Positions 39,392 to 48,568 of a stretch of 64,000 bases of DNA are shown one piece after another. The first letter of the stretch is position 1. Every line of letters begins with the position of its first letter. Source of the stretch: JAJFUI01 sp963754135 (GTDB taxonomy: Bacteria; Planctomycetota; Planctomycetia; Pirellulales; Thermoguttaceae). Position numbers and translations under genes: made by a program. The notes beneath the pieces were generated by a model, which was given only the letters and a program-made list of their open reading frames with translations, searched no databases and was not told the origin of the DNA. The stretch spans positions 1,240,001 through 1,304,000 of the forward strand of contig CAVWEY010000003.1 in assembly GCA_963754135.1 (NCBI GenBank), written 5' to 3'.

Positions 39392-41242
39392 CTACGCCTC
39401 GGGGAAGATCATCGACTCGGCGAAGGCGCGGGCGAAGGCCGGGTCGGCCGAGAGATCGACGTGCCGGGTGCGGCGGGCCAGATCTTCGGCCGTGCGGCGG
39501 GCTTCCAGCGAGAGCGCCGCCAGCCGGGCGCCCGCCAACGACGTGTTGCCCATGTAACGGATGCGGCGATGCTCGATTTCGGTGGGCAGCAGTCCGATCC
39601 GCTGGGCGTTGCTGCGGCGGATGAAGTTGCCGAACCCGCCGCCGATCAGCACCCGCTCAAGGTCCGCCGGCTTCAGCCCGACGCGGCCCAACAGGATGGC
39701 AATGCCCGCCCGAATCGCCCCGGTGGCCAGTTGCAGCTCGCGGAGGTCGCGCTGCGTGAGCACGATCGGCCGGCCGTCGGCCGTCTCGGTCTGGCCGGCC
39801 AACAGGAACGAAACCTGGCCGTCGTGGAGGATGACACGCTGAGGCAAGTCGGCGGGCAGGTCGGCCGGGAGTTGGTCGGGCGTTTGCAGCCGGCCTTGGG
39901 GCGTCAGCAGCCCGTGGCGGAGCAATTCCGCCGCCACGTCGATCAGCCCGGAGCCGCAAAGGCCCGCCGGTGGGACGTCGCCGATCACGTTGATCCGCAG
40001 GCGGCCATCGACGACCGCCTTCTCGATGGCGCCGGAGCAGCCGCGCATGCCGCAGGAAATCCGTGCCCCCTCGAAGGCCGGCCCGGCGGCGGTCGAGGCC
40101 GCAGTCAGCCGGCCATCGGCCAGCAGCACGATCTCGCCGTTGGTGCCGATGTCCACAAATAAGCTGGGGCCCTCCGACTCGGCCAGGCCGGTGGCGAGGA
40201 TGCCGGCCACGGTGTCGCCGCCCACGAAGCCGCCGATCACGGGCATGACGTAGCCGCCGCCGCGGGGATGGACGTGCAGGCCCAACTCCGCGGCAAGGCA
40301 CTTGAGCGGGCGGCCCCCGGCCGGCACGAAGGGGACTTCGCCCAGCGGGCTGGGGTCCACGCCGCAGAACAATTGCTGCATGGTCGTATTGCCGGCGACG
40401 GCCAGCGCATAGATCCGCTCGCGGGGAATGCCCGCCTGCGAGCACAACCGGCCGATCATCTCGTCCAAGGCGGAGCGGATCGCCTCTTCCAACTGCGGTA
40501 GGCCGTCGGGGCTTTGCCGGGCGTGGAGAATCCGCGAGAGGACGTCGTCGCCGAAGCGGGTTTGCGGATTCAGCCGCGACTCGACCGCCCACTGGCTCCC
40601 CGTGCCCAGGTCCAAAAGTTCGCCGACCAGGGTCGTAGTGCCGACGTCGAACGCGACGGCGAAGGCGTCCGCCTCGGTGTTGCCGGGCTCGAAGTCCAAC
40701 AGCGTGCTGCCGGCCAAAACGGCCGTACCGCGGAAGGCGTTTTGGCGGAGCCGGGCGGGGAGCTCGCGCAACAGCGGCAGCGGTGTTTCCAGCGGGCTGG
40801 TCCCCAACGCCCGCTCCAACCGCAACACGTCGGGCAGGTCGTCGCTGCGGCTGGGCGGCGGAAGCTCGACGTATCGTTTCCACGCGGGCGGATCGCCCGC
40901 CGGCCGTGACGTGTCCGCAGCACGGACAAGAATCTGCTCCTTCGCCGCGGCGGGAGCGTGGGGGATCTCGACCTCCGCGGGTCCGGTCATCGCCGCCTGG
41001 CAGGCCAGCCGCCAGCCCGAGCGGAGTTCCTCGTCCGAAAGCCACTGGCGTTCGGTGGGCGTGGGCTCGGCCGCGCCAGAGGCCACCCTGACCCGGCAGT
41101 TGCCGCAGAGCCCTTCGCCGCCGCACGGGACATCGACCAGCACGCCCGCCTCGGCGGCCGCCTCGACCAGCCGCGTGCCCGGCAGCACGTAGGCCTCGGC
41201 CCCCGAGGGGAGGAAGCGGACCAAGACTTCCCGCTCGCGCAT
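39392..41242 (-). CDS. RACo-type corrinoid activation protein (2Fe-2S plus ASKHA domain)
   Basis: 616 residues. The N-terminal ferredoxin domain binds 2Fe-2S through CGGEGLCGNC and a later Cys (ACQAAM). The C-terminal ASKHA-type ATPase domain (DUF4445 family) has VAFDVGTTTLVGEL, SLFVDIGTNGEIVLL and GFGNFIRRSNAQRIG. These proteins use ATP to reduce inactive cob(II)alamin in corrinoid-dependent methyltransferases. No corrinoid protein or methyltransferase partner is in this window. The ATG overlaps the stop of the LysR gene (TGATG); a GTG at 41245 is possible. Confidence 0.85.
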   Translation of the reverse strand: MREREVLVRFLPSGAEAYVLPGTRLVEAAAEAGVLVDVPCGGEGLCGNCRVRVASGAAEPTPTERQWLSDEELRSGWRLACQAAMTGPAEVEIPHAPAAAKEQILVRAADTSRPAGDPPAWKRYVELPPPSRSDDLPDVLRLERALGTSPLETPLPLLRELPARLRQNAFRGTAVLAGSTLLDFEPGNTEADAFAVAFDVGTTTLVGELLDLGTGSQWAVESRLNPQTRFGDDVLSRILHARQSPDGLPQLEEAIRSALDEMIGRLCSQAGIPRERIYALAVAGNTTMQQLFCGVDPSPLGEVPFVPAGGRPLKCLAAELGLHVHPRGGGYVMPVIGGFVGGDTVAGILATGLAESEGPSLFVDIGTNGEIVLLADGRLTAASTAAGPAFEGARISCGMRGCSGAIEKAVVDGRLRINVIGDVPPAGLCGSGLIDVAAELLRHGLLTPQGRLQTPDQLPADLPADLPQRVILHDGQVSFLLAGQTETADGRPIVLTQRDLRELQLATGAIRAGIAILLGRVGLKPADLERVLIGGGFGNFIRRSNAQRIGLLPTEIEHRRIRYMGNTSLAGARLAALSLEARRTAEDLARRTRHVDLSADPAFARAFAESMIFPEA

Positions 41243-42143
41243 CACTCGTCCTCCGGCGACTGGTCCTGGAGTTGCTTCAAGATTTCGACGAACTTTGCGG
41301 CGGTGGGCGTGAATACCCGCCGCTGCCGGTGGATGATCCCCAGCGGCCGGTACAACTCGGGCGCAATCAGCCGGACCGTGGCCAACGTGCCGCGCTGGAC
41401 CGATTCACGGATCGTCGGCTCGGGCAGGATGCTCACCCCGCGCCGATCTCCACCGCCTGCTTGATCGTCTCGATGTTGTCGAACTCCATCGCCACGCGGA
41501 TGTTGATCGAACGCTGCCGCAAGTACCGGTCGATCTCCTTGCGGATGCTCAGGTCGCGGTCGAAGGCCACGAAGTCGGTCCCCTGGAGGTGCTCCGCCGT
41601 GACCGCCTGATGGCGGGTCAAGGGGTGGCCCGGCTGACAGACCACCACCATCCGTTCCGACCGCAAAGGGATGACGTTCAGGTCGGGCGAGGCCACGGGG
41701 TAGGAAATAATCCCCAGGTCCACCTCGGCCCCCAGCACGGCCTCGTAGACCTTGTTGGGCCGGAGGTATTCCAGCCGGACTTTGGCCTTGGGATACTGCC
41801 GCATGAAGTCCTGCATGCAGCGGCTCATGTCGTGCAGGCCGACGGAATAGATCGCCGCCACCCGCACCAGCCCGCCAATCTCCCGCCGCAGCGAGCGGAC
41901 GCGGGCCTCGACCGAATCGTACAGTTCGAGGACCTCGCGGAAGCCCTCGTAGCAGGCCTGCCCCTCGGGGGTCAAGACGAACGGCCTTTTCGAGCGGTCG
42001 ACCAGTTGAACGCCGAAATACTGCTCCACCCGGTGAACCGACTGGGTAGCCGCCGACTGGCTGACGTCGTTGATCTTCGCCCCGCGGGAGAAGCTCTGGG
42101 ACTGGACGACGTCGCAGAAGATACGGAGGGTTTCGATGTTCAT
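41242..42143 (-). CDS. LysR-family transcriptional regulator (one frameshift)
   Basis: About 300 residues. The N-terminal helix-turn-helix reads LRIFCDVVQSQSFSRGAKI and SQSAATQSVHRVEQYFGV, then RSKRPFVLTPEGQACYEGF. The effector domain includes GLVRVAAIYSVGLHDM, resembling CbbR/CysB-type regulators. A missing G in a G-run near 41440 splits it; the joined reading is EIGAGVSILPEPTIRE. It lies upstream of the RACo gene with coupled translation and probably controls it in response to an unknown ligand. Confidence 0.85.
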
Positions 42144-42276
42144 AACGGCATCTTATCATAAGAATAGCTTATTATCAACCTTGCCGCGCCGCCGCGGATG
42201 GTCCGCTGCCGGCCGTTGCCCCTGGTTCGAACGGATCTCTGGCACAACTTCCTTCGGCCTCACTTGCGGCGGGCTG

Positions 42277-44180
42277 CTACTCTGCCTCCGCCCGCCGCAG
42301 GGCCAGAACGGTCACGTCGTCTTGATCGGACGAGCTGCGGAAGGCATTGACCCGCTTCAGCATCCGCCGGCAGACGTCCTCGACCGATTGGGACCCGGCC
42401 TCGGCGATGATCTGCCGCAGGCCGGCGTCGCCCAACAATAGTCCGTCCTGGTTGCGGGCCTCCGTGGCGCCGTCGGTGTAAAGGACCAGCAGTTCGCCCG
42501 GCGCGAGGGTCTCGCGGCACTCCCCGTACTCGGCGTCGGGCAGGACGCCGACCAGCGGTCCGGCGGGGGCGTCCAATTCGAGCACCGTTCCACCCCGCCG
42601 CACCAAGTAAGGCGGCGGGTGCCCGCCGTTGGCGAACACGAGCTCGCCGGTCCGCACGTGGTAGTGGCCGTAGAAGACCGTAATGAACATGTTCTTTTCG
42701 TTTTGTGCGGCCATCACGTGGTTGGCCACCGAGAGGACCTGCGCCGGCGATTGTCCGGGGACGGAAAAGTTGCGCAGCACAGTGCGGCCGACGGCCATGA
42801 ACAGGGCCGCCGGCACGCCCTTGCCGGAAACGTCGGCCATCACCAGCGCCAGCACGTCGTCCTCGACGAACCAGAAGTCGAAAAAATCGCCGGCCATGAT
42901 CTTTGCCGGCGCGGTCGCGGCGTCCAGGGTGAACTCGCGGCGGTGCGGAAAAGGGGGCCGGGCCATCGGCAACAGCGATGTCTGAATCTCCCGGGCGATT
43001 TGCAGCTCCCGCTCCATCGCCTGACGGGCGGCCGTCTCGCGGACCCGCACCTCCACGTTCTCCTTCAGGTCGACGACCATCTGGTTGAACGTGCCGACGA
43101 AGCGGCCGATCTCGTCGCGGCCACCGCCGGCCACGCGGACATCGAGATTGCCTTGGGCGACCTGGCGGGCCGCCGCGGCCAACCGCCCGATCGGCCGGGT
43201 CACCCAGGTCGAGGCCGCCACGATCACCGCCACAATCACGGCCAGTCCGCCCAGCAATAGGCCCACCTGACGGTTCAGCCGGGCATCAACTCGGCCATCA
43301 CTGCGTCTTCCGGGATGACCGCCAATAGCGACCATTGGACCGATTCGACCGGCACGAAGACGACCCAGACCGGCCGGCCGGTGGTGACGTCGGTCAGGCG
43401 GCGGACGCCCGATTTTCCGGCGATCATTTCCCGCCCGACCGCCTCCAGCTCGGCCGACTCGTGCCAGGCGGCCAGGCTGAAGACCGATTCGGCCATGATG
43501 TACGACGGGTCGGGGTGAGAGACGAACGTGCCGGTCTGGCTGACCAGGGCGAAATAGCCGCCGCGGGTGTCCACACTGCCCAGCCGGTGCTGGATCTCCG
43601 CCAAGGCGATGTCGACCCCGACCACGCCCTGGAACCTCCCCTGGCGGTAAAACGGGGCGGCGTAAGTACACATCAAGATATTGCCCCCGCCCTCGTCAAA
43701 GTAGGGATCGGTCCAGGCCGGCCGGTCGAGCAGCTTGGGGAGCAGGTACCAGTCCCAACGGGCATAATCATAGGCGATGTCCACGCTCTTCACTCCGCCG
43801 CTCGATCCATTCCGGCAGAGATAGGGTGCGAACCGCTGCCGGTCCGCCGCAAACGCACCCGGCTCGTAGGCGACCCCCGTGCCGAAGATGGTCCGGTTCG
43901 TGGCCAGCACTGACCGTTCCAGGGCGTTGATCTGCTCGCGGCCGCTGGGCTGCATGTCGGTCAAAACGGCGGCCGTCGACCGCGCCGCCTGGGCCGCGGC
44001 GGCTAACTCCCCGTCGATCTCCGCGGCCAACTCACCGGTCAACGCGGTCAGATGGCGTTCCATCTGGGCAATGGCCGCCGTCTTGCCCGTGCGATAGTCG
44101 ATCACCAGCACCGCCAAGTATACCGCCAACAGCGGCAGGCAGACGGCCAAGATCAGCTTGTTGCGCAGGGAGAATGCCAC
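42277..44180 (-). CDS. Membrane sensor PP2C-type phosphatase (RsbU-like, one frameshift)
   Basis: About 630 residues. A membrane helix (LILAVCLPLLAVYLAVLVI) starts a periplasmic double Cache-like sensor with DYARWDWYLLP and GVVGVDIALAEIQ; a second helix and HAMP region (TWVTRPIGRLAAAARQVAQG) follow, then a SpoIIE/PP2C domain with AGDFFDFWFVEDD, LVMADVSGKGVPAALFM and LYTDGATEARN, the metal-binding Asp set. It would dephosphorylate a partner-switching antagonist in response to an extracytoplasmic ligand. The frame break lies near 43280. The substrate-binding protein gene ends 10 bp upstream. Confidence 0.85.
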
Positions 44181-44190
44181 GCGAGGTTGC

Positions 44191-45225
44191 TCAGAGGGAA
44201 ACTGGCCGGTAGAACTGGTCGAAGGCCGGCACGGCGCGCAGGAGCCGCTCGTCGAGCAGCATCCGCGCCACGCCCTGATAGACGTCGGCCGAAAGGCCGC
44301 CCCAGGACGGGGGCGGCGTGCCGGGCTGGCCGCGGATGGCCACCGCGACGGAACGCAACATCCACCGCTGATGGTTGCAATTGGTATGCACGTTGGCCGC
44401 GCGGCAATACTTCATCACGACGTCCAGCGTCTCGGCCTCGTGATCCAGCGCGTAGTCCCAGCCCTGCCGGCATGCCGCCACAACCTTCCCACACGCTTCG
44501 GCCCGGTCGCGGCGCGTAGCCTCGGTGCAATAAATGCCGTCCTCGGGGAAGGCCATACCGTAGTCGGCCAGGGAGAACACGCGGAGTTGCTCGGGCGAGA
44601 CGCCGGCCTCAATCAGCTTATGATACTCGTTGTAGTGCATGGCCGAGGCGACGTCCACCGCGCCCCGCAAGAAGGGCACCATGCTGGCGCTTTGCGGCAC
44701 GATGACCGGCTGCACGTGGTGCCGGCGGAAGAACGCCAGGATCTGAACGTCGTTGTTGCCGCCCCAGAGCCCTACCCGCTTGCCGGTCATGTCCTCGGGG
44801 ACTTTGATCCCCGACTTGCTCCACGCCACCAGCATCGTCGAGGACCGTTGGAAGACCTGGGCAATGTTGACCAGGGATTTGCCGGCGTCGCGCTCGCGCA
44901 TGGCGTCGGAGAGCCATCCGGTGCAAAAGTCGCAGTGGCCCTCAACGAGTTGCCGGAAGGGCTGCTCGCCCGCCACTGACCAGCGGAGCCGGACCGATAG
45001 GCCGGCCGTGCGGAAAAAGCCCTTCTCCTCGGCCATCATGTATCCGGCGAATTGGGCCTGGGGATACCAATGGAGTTGGAGGACCAGGGGCCGCGGTGGG
45101 CTAGCGGCCGGTGAAATGCCGCCCGCCCCTGCCGCCGGGACGGTTCCACAGACCTGATTGCCGGCGGCCAGCAACGTGGCCACAACTGCGCCGCGGATGA
45201 CGCTTGCCAAACAGTAAACTCTCAT
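44191..45225 (-). CDS. Periplasmic substrate-binding protein, NMT1/THI5-like
   Basis: 344 residues from ATG 45225 with a signal peptide (VYCLASVIRGAVVATLLAAG). The mature protein starts LVLQLHWYPQAQFAGYMMAEEKGFF, the standard N-terminal signature of NMT1/THI5 and SsuA-type binding proteins, with LWGGNNDVQILAF and YNEYHKLIEAG further on. It has no transporter genes nearby; its only partner is the RsbU-like phosphatase, so it probably senses its ligand (possibly a thiamine-precursor- or pyrimidine-like compound) and does not feed import. It ends 10 bp before the phosphatase gene. Confidence 0.8.
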   Translation of the reverse strand: MRVYCLASVIRGAVVATLLAAGNQVCGTVPAAGAGGISPAASPPRPLVLQLHWYPQAQFAGYMMAEEKGFFRTAGLSVRLRWSVAGEQPFRQLVEGHCDFCTGWLSDAMRERDAGKSLVNIAQVFQRSSTMLVAWSKSGIKVPEDMTGKRVGLWGGNNDVQILAFFRRHHVQPVIVPQSASMVPFLRGAVDVASAMHYNEYHKLIEAGVSPEQLRVFSLADYGMAFPEDGIYCTEATRRDRAEACGKVVAACRQGWDYALDHEAETLDVVMKYCRAANVHTNCNHQRWMLRSVAVAIRGQPGTPPPSWGGLSADVYQGVARMLLDERLLRAVPAFDQFYRPVSL

Positions 45226-45283
45226 AACGTGAATGTATGCCATTGCTTGGGGCGTGCAAAGTGACCGGGACGTCGTAAGGGAA

Positions 45284-45360
45284 CAGCCGGGGGCTAACAG
45301 CCCCCGCTGGGAAGACACGAGTTCACACGCATTCCGGGGCTGTTAGCCCACGGCTGTTCT
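45284..45360. repeat. Hairpin repeat, AACAGCCGGGGGCTAACAGC subfamily
   Basis: GAACAGCCGGGGGCTAACAG pairs imperfectly with CTGTTAGCCCACGGCTGTTC around a central spacer. The family also includes 53301-53385 (inside hpnE) and the half element at 57041-57063. Confidence 0.8.
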
Positions 45361-45384
45361 CCGACCTACGCCGTCCGAAAGGGC

Positions 45385-45427
45385 TTGACATCTTCAATTT
45401 ATCAGTAATAATAACTAGTAGTGATAA
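45385..45427 (+). promoter_or_regulatory. Promoter and candidate autoregulatory operator of the Fur/PerR gene
   Basis: TTGACA at 45385-45390 and TAATAA at 45409-45414 are spaced by 18 bp, a good sigma70-type promoter. An imperfect inverted repeat TTATCAGTA (45399-45407) and TAGTGATAA (45419-45427) overlaps the -10 element, as expected for a Fur-family operator. Confidence 0.6.
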
Positions 45428-45434
45428 GAACGCC

Positions 45435-45944
45435 ATGAACACCCGACGACTCCAACGCAATACCCGACAGCGGCAGCTCATTCTGGAGGAACTTCAGAAG
45501 CTCGCGACGCACCCTACCGCCGTTGGGTTGTATGAAGTCGTCCGCCGCCGGTTGCCCAAGATCAGTCTGGGCACTGTCTACCGCAACCTGGAACTGCTGA
45601 CTCGCGCGGGAAGGATTCAGAAAGTCGATGTCGGCGGCCACGAGTCCCGGTTCGACGGCAATGTCCACCGCCACGATCACGTCCGCTGCGTGAAGTGCGG
45701 CCGGGTGGACGATATTCACGGCCCACCCCTTGACCTTTTGGGGGGTAACGCCGATGATTCTGGCGGTTATCAAAATTCTCGACTATCGTCTTCAATACCT
45801 CGGCCTCTGCCCACAGTGCAGGGCCGACCGGGAAAAGGAGCGGGAAAAAGGGGACAGTCCCCATTTGTGCGAAGCACCCTCCGGGCCGTTCCGGCAAATG
45901 GGGACTGTCCCCTTTTTCCCGCAGAACGGTTCCTCACACACTGA
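45435..45944 (+). CDS. Fur/PerR-family metalloregulator (frameshift near the end)
   Basis: The winged-helix region has THPTAVGLYEVVRRRLP and SLGTVYRNLELLTRAGRI. Metal-site residues follow in HESRFDGNVHRHDHVRCVKCG, with an Asp in RFD as in PerR-type sensors, and a structural Cys pair (CVKC). The second Cys pair (LGLCPQCRAD) is found only in another frame after about 45772, where an A4 run probably contains one extra base. With that corrected the protein would continue into the hairpin at 45842-45920 and stop at 45990, overlapping the ferritin start. Next to ferritin and peroxiredoxin, PerR is the likelier identity. Confidence 0.8.
   Translation: MNTRRLQRNTRQRQLILEELQKLATHPTAVGLYEVVRRRLPKISLGTVYRNLELLTRAGRIQKVDVGGHESRFDGNVHRHDHVRCVKCGRVDDIHGPPLDLLGGNADDSGGYQNSRLSSSIPRPLPTVQGRPGKGAGKRGQSPFVRSTLRAVPANGDCPLFPAERFLTH
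45842..45920. repeat. Perfect hairpin, GGGAAAAAGGGGACAGTCCC subfamily
   Basis: Arms 45842-45867 and 45895-45920 (26 bp) are exact reverse complements. It overlaps the 3' end of the Fur-family gene and could act as a transcription barrier before ferritin. Confidence 0.9.
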
Positions 45945-45959
45945 AAGGGAGATCGGATC

Positions 45960-46451
45960 ATGTTCAGTTCCAAGCTTCAAGACGCCTTGAACAAGCAGAT
46001 CAACGCCGAGTTGTTCTCGTCGTACCTGTACCTCTCGATGGCGGGCTGGTTCGAGGCGGAGAACCTCAAGGGCATGGCCCACTGGATACGGGTCCAGTCG
46101 GGTGAAGAGACCGCCCACGGCATGAGAATCTTCGATTTCATCAACGACCGCGGCGGCCGGGTGGGGCTCATGGCAATCGAGGCCCCCAAGACGCAATGGA
46201 AGTCACCGCTGGAGGCCTTCGAGGACGCCTACAAGCACGAGCAGAAGATCACCGGCATGATCGGCGACCTGATGAACCTGGCCGGCACCGAGAAGGACGG
46301 CGCCGCCCACGATTTCCTGGAATGGTTCGTCCGCGAGCAGGTCGAGGAGGAGTCGCAATCGCAATTGATCGTCGCCCAACTGAAGCTGGTCGGCGATAGC
46401 GGCGTGGGGCTGTATCTGCTCGACCAGGAACTCGGCAAGCGGGGCAAGTAG
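45960..46451 (+). CDS. ftnA: Bacterial non-haem ferritin
   Basis: 163 residues, a single ferritin four-helix domain: QINAELFSSYLYLSMAGWF, HWIRVQSGEETAHGMRIFDF (Glu and His ligands of the ferroxidase site) and FLEWFVREQVEEESQSQLI. It oxidises Fe2+ and stores iron in the cytoplasm. GAAAGGGAG precedes the ATG. It sits 32 bp before peroxiredoxin and after the Fur/PerR gene. Confidence 0.9.
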   Translation: MFSSKLQDALNKQINAELFSSYLYLSMAGWFEAENLKGMAHWIRVQSGEETAHGMRIFDFINDRGGRVGLMAIEAPKTQWKSPLEAFEDAYKHEQKITGMIGDLMNLAGTEKDGAAHDFLEWFVREQVEEESQSQLIVAQLKLVGDSGVGLYLLDQELGKRGK

Positions 46452-46483
46452 GAAGAACCCACAACTACCACGGAGAACGTCTC

Positions 46484-47076
46484 ATGTGTACCCTAGTGAC
46501 CAAAGAGGCCCCCGATTTCACCGCTCAGGCGGTGATGCCGGACGGCTCGTTCGCCGAGTTGAAACTGTCGTCGTACCGCGGCAAGTACGTGGTGCTGTTC
46601 TTCTACCCGCTGGACTTCACCTTCGTCTGCCCCTCGGAGATCATCGCCTTCGACGCGGCCCTGGGGCGGTTCCAGAAGAAGAACGCCCAGGTGATCGGCT
46701 GCTCGGTCGATTCGCACTTCACCCACCTGGCCTGGAAGAACACGCCGCGGAAGCAGGGCGGCATCGGGCCGGTCGGCTATCCGCTGGTCTCCGACCTGAC
46801 CAAGCAGATTTCCAGGGATTACAGCGTGCTGTTGGAGCTGGCGGGCGTGGCCTTGCGCGGGCTGTTTCTGATCGACAAGCAGGGGATCGTCCGGCACGCG
46901 CTGGTGAACGACCTGCCGTTGGGCGCAGCGTGGACGAGGCGCTGCGGGTGCTCGACGCCCTGCAATTCCATGAGGAGCACGGCGAGGTCTGCCCGGCCAA
47001 CTGGCACGAGGGCGAGGAGGCCATGAAACCGACCGCCGAAGGCGTGGCGAGCTATCTGGCCAAGCACGCCAGGTAA
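46484..47076 (+). CDS. Typical 2-Cys peroxiredoxin (one frameshift)
   Basis: About 197 residues. The peroxidatic Cys lies in YPLDFTFVCPSEIIAF and the resolving Cys in HGEVCPANW, the standard Prx1/AhpC arrangement, with RGLFLIDKQGIVRH between. It reduces peroxides in the cytoplasm using thioredoxin or AhpF-like partners. A base missing near 46921 (LPLG-RSVDEALRVL) moves the end to another frame, where the stop is at 47076. Probably cotranscribed with ferritin under PerR control. Confidence 0.9.
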
Positions 47077-47087
47077 CGTGGTGAATC

Positions 47088-47166
47088 GGGTGCCATGCCC
47101 ACGCTTGCCGTGGGCATGTGAGGTTGGCGTATTCTCATGCCCACGGCAAGCGTGGGCATGGCACCC
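47088..47166. repeat. Perfect hairpin, 31-bp arms (GGGTGCCATGCCCACGCTTG)
   Basis: Arms 47088-47118 and 47136-47166 are exact reverse complements. It separates the peroxiredoxin from the permease gene. Confidence 0.9.
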
Positions 47167-47176
47167 AGTTTCAAAG

Positions 47177-48449
47177 ATGCAAATCGTAGTCAATATCGCG
47201 CAGGAAAGCTGGTCGGTACTGGGCCAGATGGCGCCCTACTTGCTGTTCGGCTTTTTGGCGGCGGGGGTGCTCTCCGTGTGCATCTCGCCGGAGTTCGTCG
47301 AGCGGCACCTGGGTGGCGGCGGCTTCCGGCCGGTGCTCAAGGCGACCCTCTTCGGCGTGCCGCTGGTGCTCTGCTCGTGCGGGGTGATCCCGGTCACGGC
47401 GTCGGTGCGCCGGCACGGGGCCAGCCGCGCGGCCGCCACCTCTTTTCTGCTCTCCACGCCGCAGACCGGCATCGACAGCATCGCCATCACGTACGGCTTG
47501 CTCGGGCCGGTCGTGGCCGTGTTCCGCCCCGTGATCGCCTTTGTGACGGGCTTGCTGGGCGGTGCGCTGAGTCTGGCTGCTGGGTGAGGCCGAGGAGAGT
47601 GGGCCAGCCGGCGAGACGCCGCATTGCCACGAAGCCTGCTGCACCGGACGAGGCAAGCGGAACGTCGTCTGGCGGGCACTGGAGTACGGGTTTGTCGTCC
47701 TTCCCCGCGACATTGGCGGGGCCCTGTTGCTGGGCGTGGTGATCGCCGGGGTCATCGGAGCCGTCGTGCCGCAGCACGGCTGGGACGCCTATTTGCACCG
47801 GGGTATTCTTTCCATCGTGGCCATGATGCTGCTTGGCGTGCCGATGTACGTTTGCGCGTCGGCGTCGGTGCCCATCGCGGCCGGTCTGATCTACGCCGGG
47901 GCTTCGCCCGGAGCGGCGCTGGCGTTCCTGATTTCCGGCCCGGCCAGCAATCCCGCCACGATCACGACGGTTTGGAAATTGCTGGGCAAGCGGACCACCG
48001 TGCTGTACCTGCTGGCGGTCGTCCTGAGCGCCATCGGCGGCGGGCTGTTGCTCGACTGGCTGAATCCCACGATACCGCCGCTCAGCGTGCATGCCCACGG
48101 GACGATGCCATCCGGCAGCTTCTCGGCGGTCTGCGCCATCCTGCTGTTGGCGGTGGTGGGCTACTCTTACGCGAAGCGGCCGCCAACGGAGCCGTATCCC
48201 GGCGCCGCTGCCCTGGGAAATGCCGATGCCCGGTCGCCGTCCGCTGAGGGTCTCGAACTGGCCGTCGCCGGCATGACCTGCGGCCATTGTGTGGCCGCCG
48301 TCACCCGCGCCCTGAGCGAGTGCCCCGGCGTGGCGTCGGTCAAGGTGGACCTGGCGGCCGGCCGGGCCGTCGTGGCGGGCGAGAACCTGGACCCTGGCCA
48401 ACTCGTTGCCGCTGTTTCCGACGTCGGCTACACGGCGACGCTTGCGTAG
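47177..48449 (+). CDS. SO_0444-type metal permease with C-terminal HMA domain (one frameshift)
   Basis: About 423 residues. Two four-helix halves contain LCSCGVIPVTASVRRHGASRAAATSFLLSTPQTGID and MYVCASASVPIAAGLI with GPASNPATITT, the signature of the DUF318/SO_0444 permease family, linked to Cu or Zn efflux. A His/Cys-rich loop (CHEACC) and a C-terminal HMA domain with GMTCGHCVAAVTRAL follow. A frame break near 47580 splits it. It probably exports metal across the inner membrane, in line with the Fur/ferritin/peroxiredoxin neighbours. Confidence 0.8.
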
Positions 48450-48469
48450 AAAACGACCCGCGATTGCGA

Positions 48470-48550
48470 GGGTGGCACGCCCTGAAAGGGCGTGGTGAAC
48501 CGTGGGATTCAGACCCGACGCCCGCCACGCCCTTTCAGGGCGTGCCACCC
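48470..48550. repeat. Perfect hairpin, GGGTGGCACGCCCTGA subfamily, second copy
   Basis: Arms 48470-48495 and 48525-48550 (26 bp) are exact complements; the outer arm is shared with 1129-1208, the loops differ. Confidence 0.9.
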
Positions 48551-48568
48551 TACCGTGTAGCCGACCAA

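Noticed and set aside
46484..47026. Truncated peroxiredoxin
   Set aside because: The resolving-Cys region follows in the neighbouring frame, so a one-base error is more likely than loss.
47088..47166. Rho-independent terminator
   Set aside because: The stem is long enough, but no T-run follows and the same design occurs inside genes, so it is listed as a repeat.
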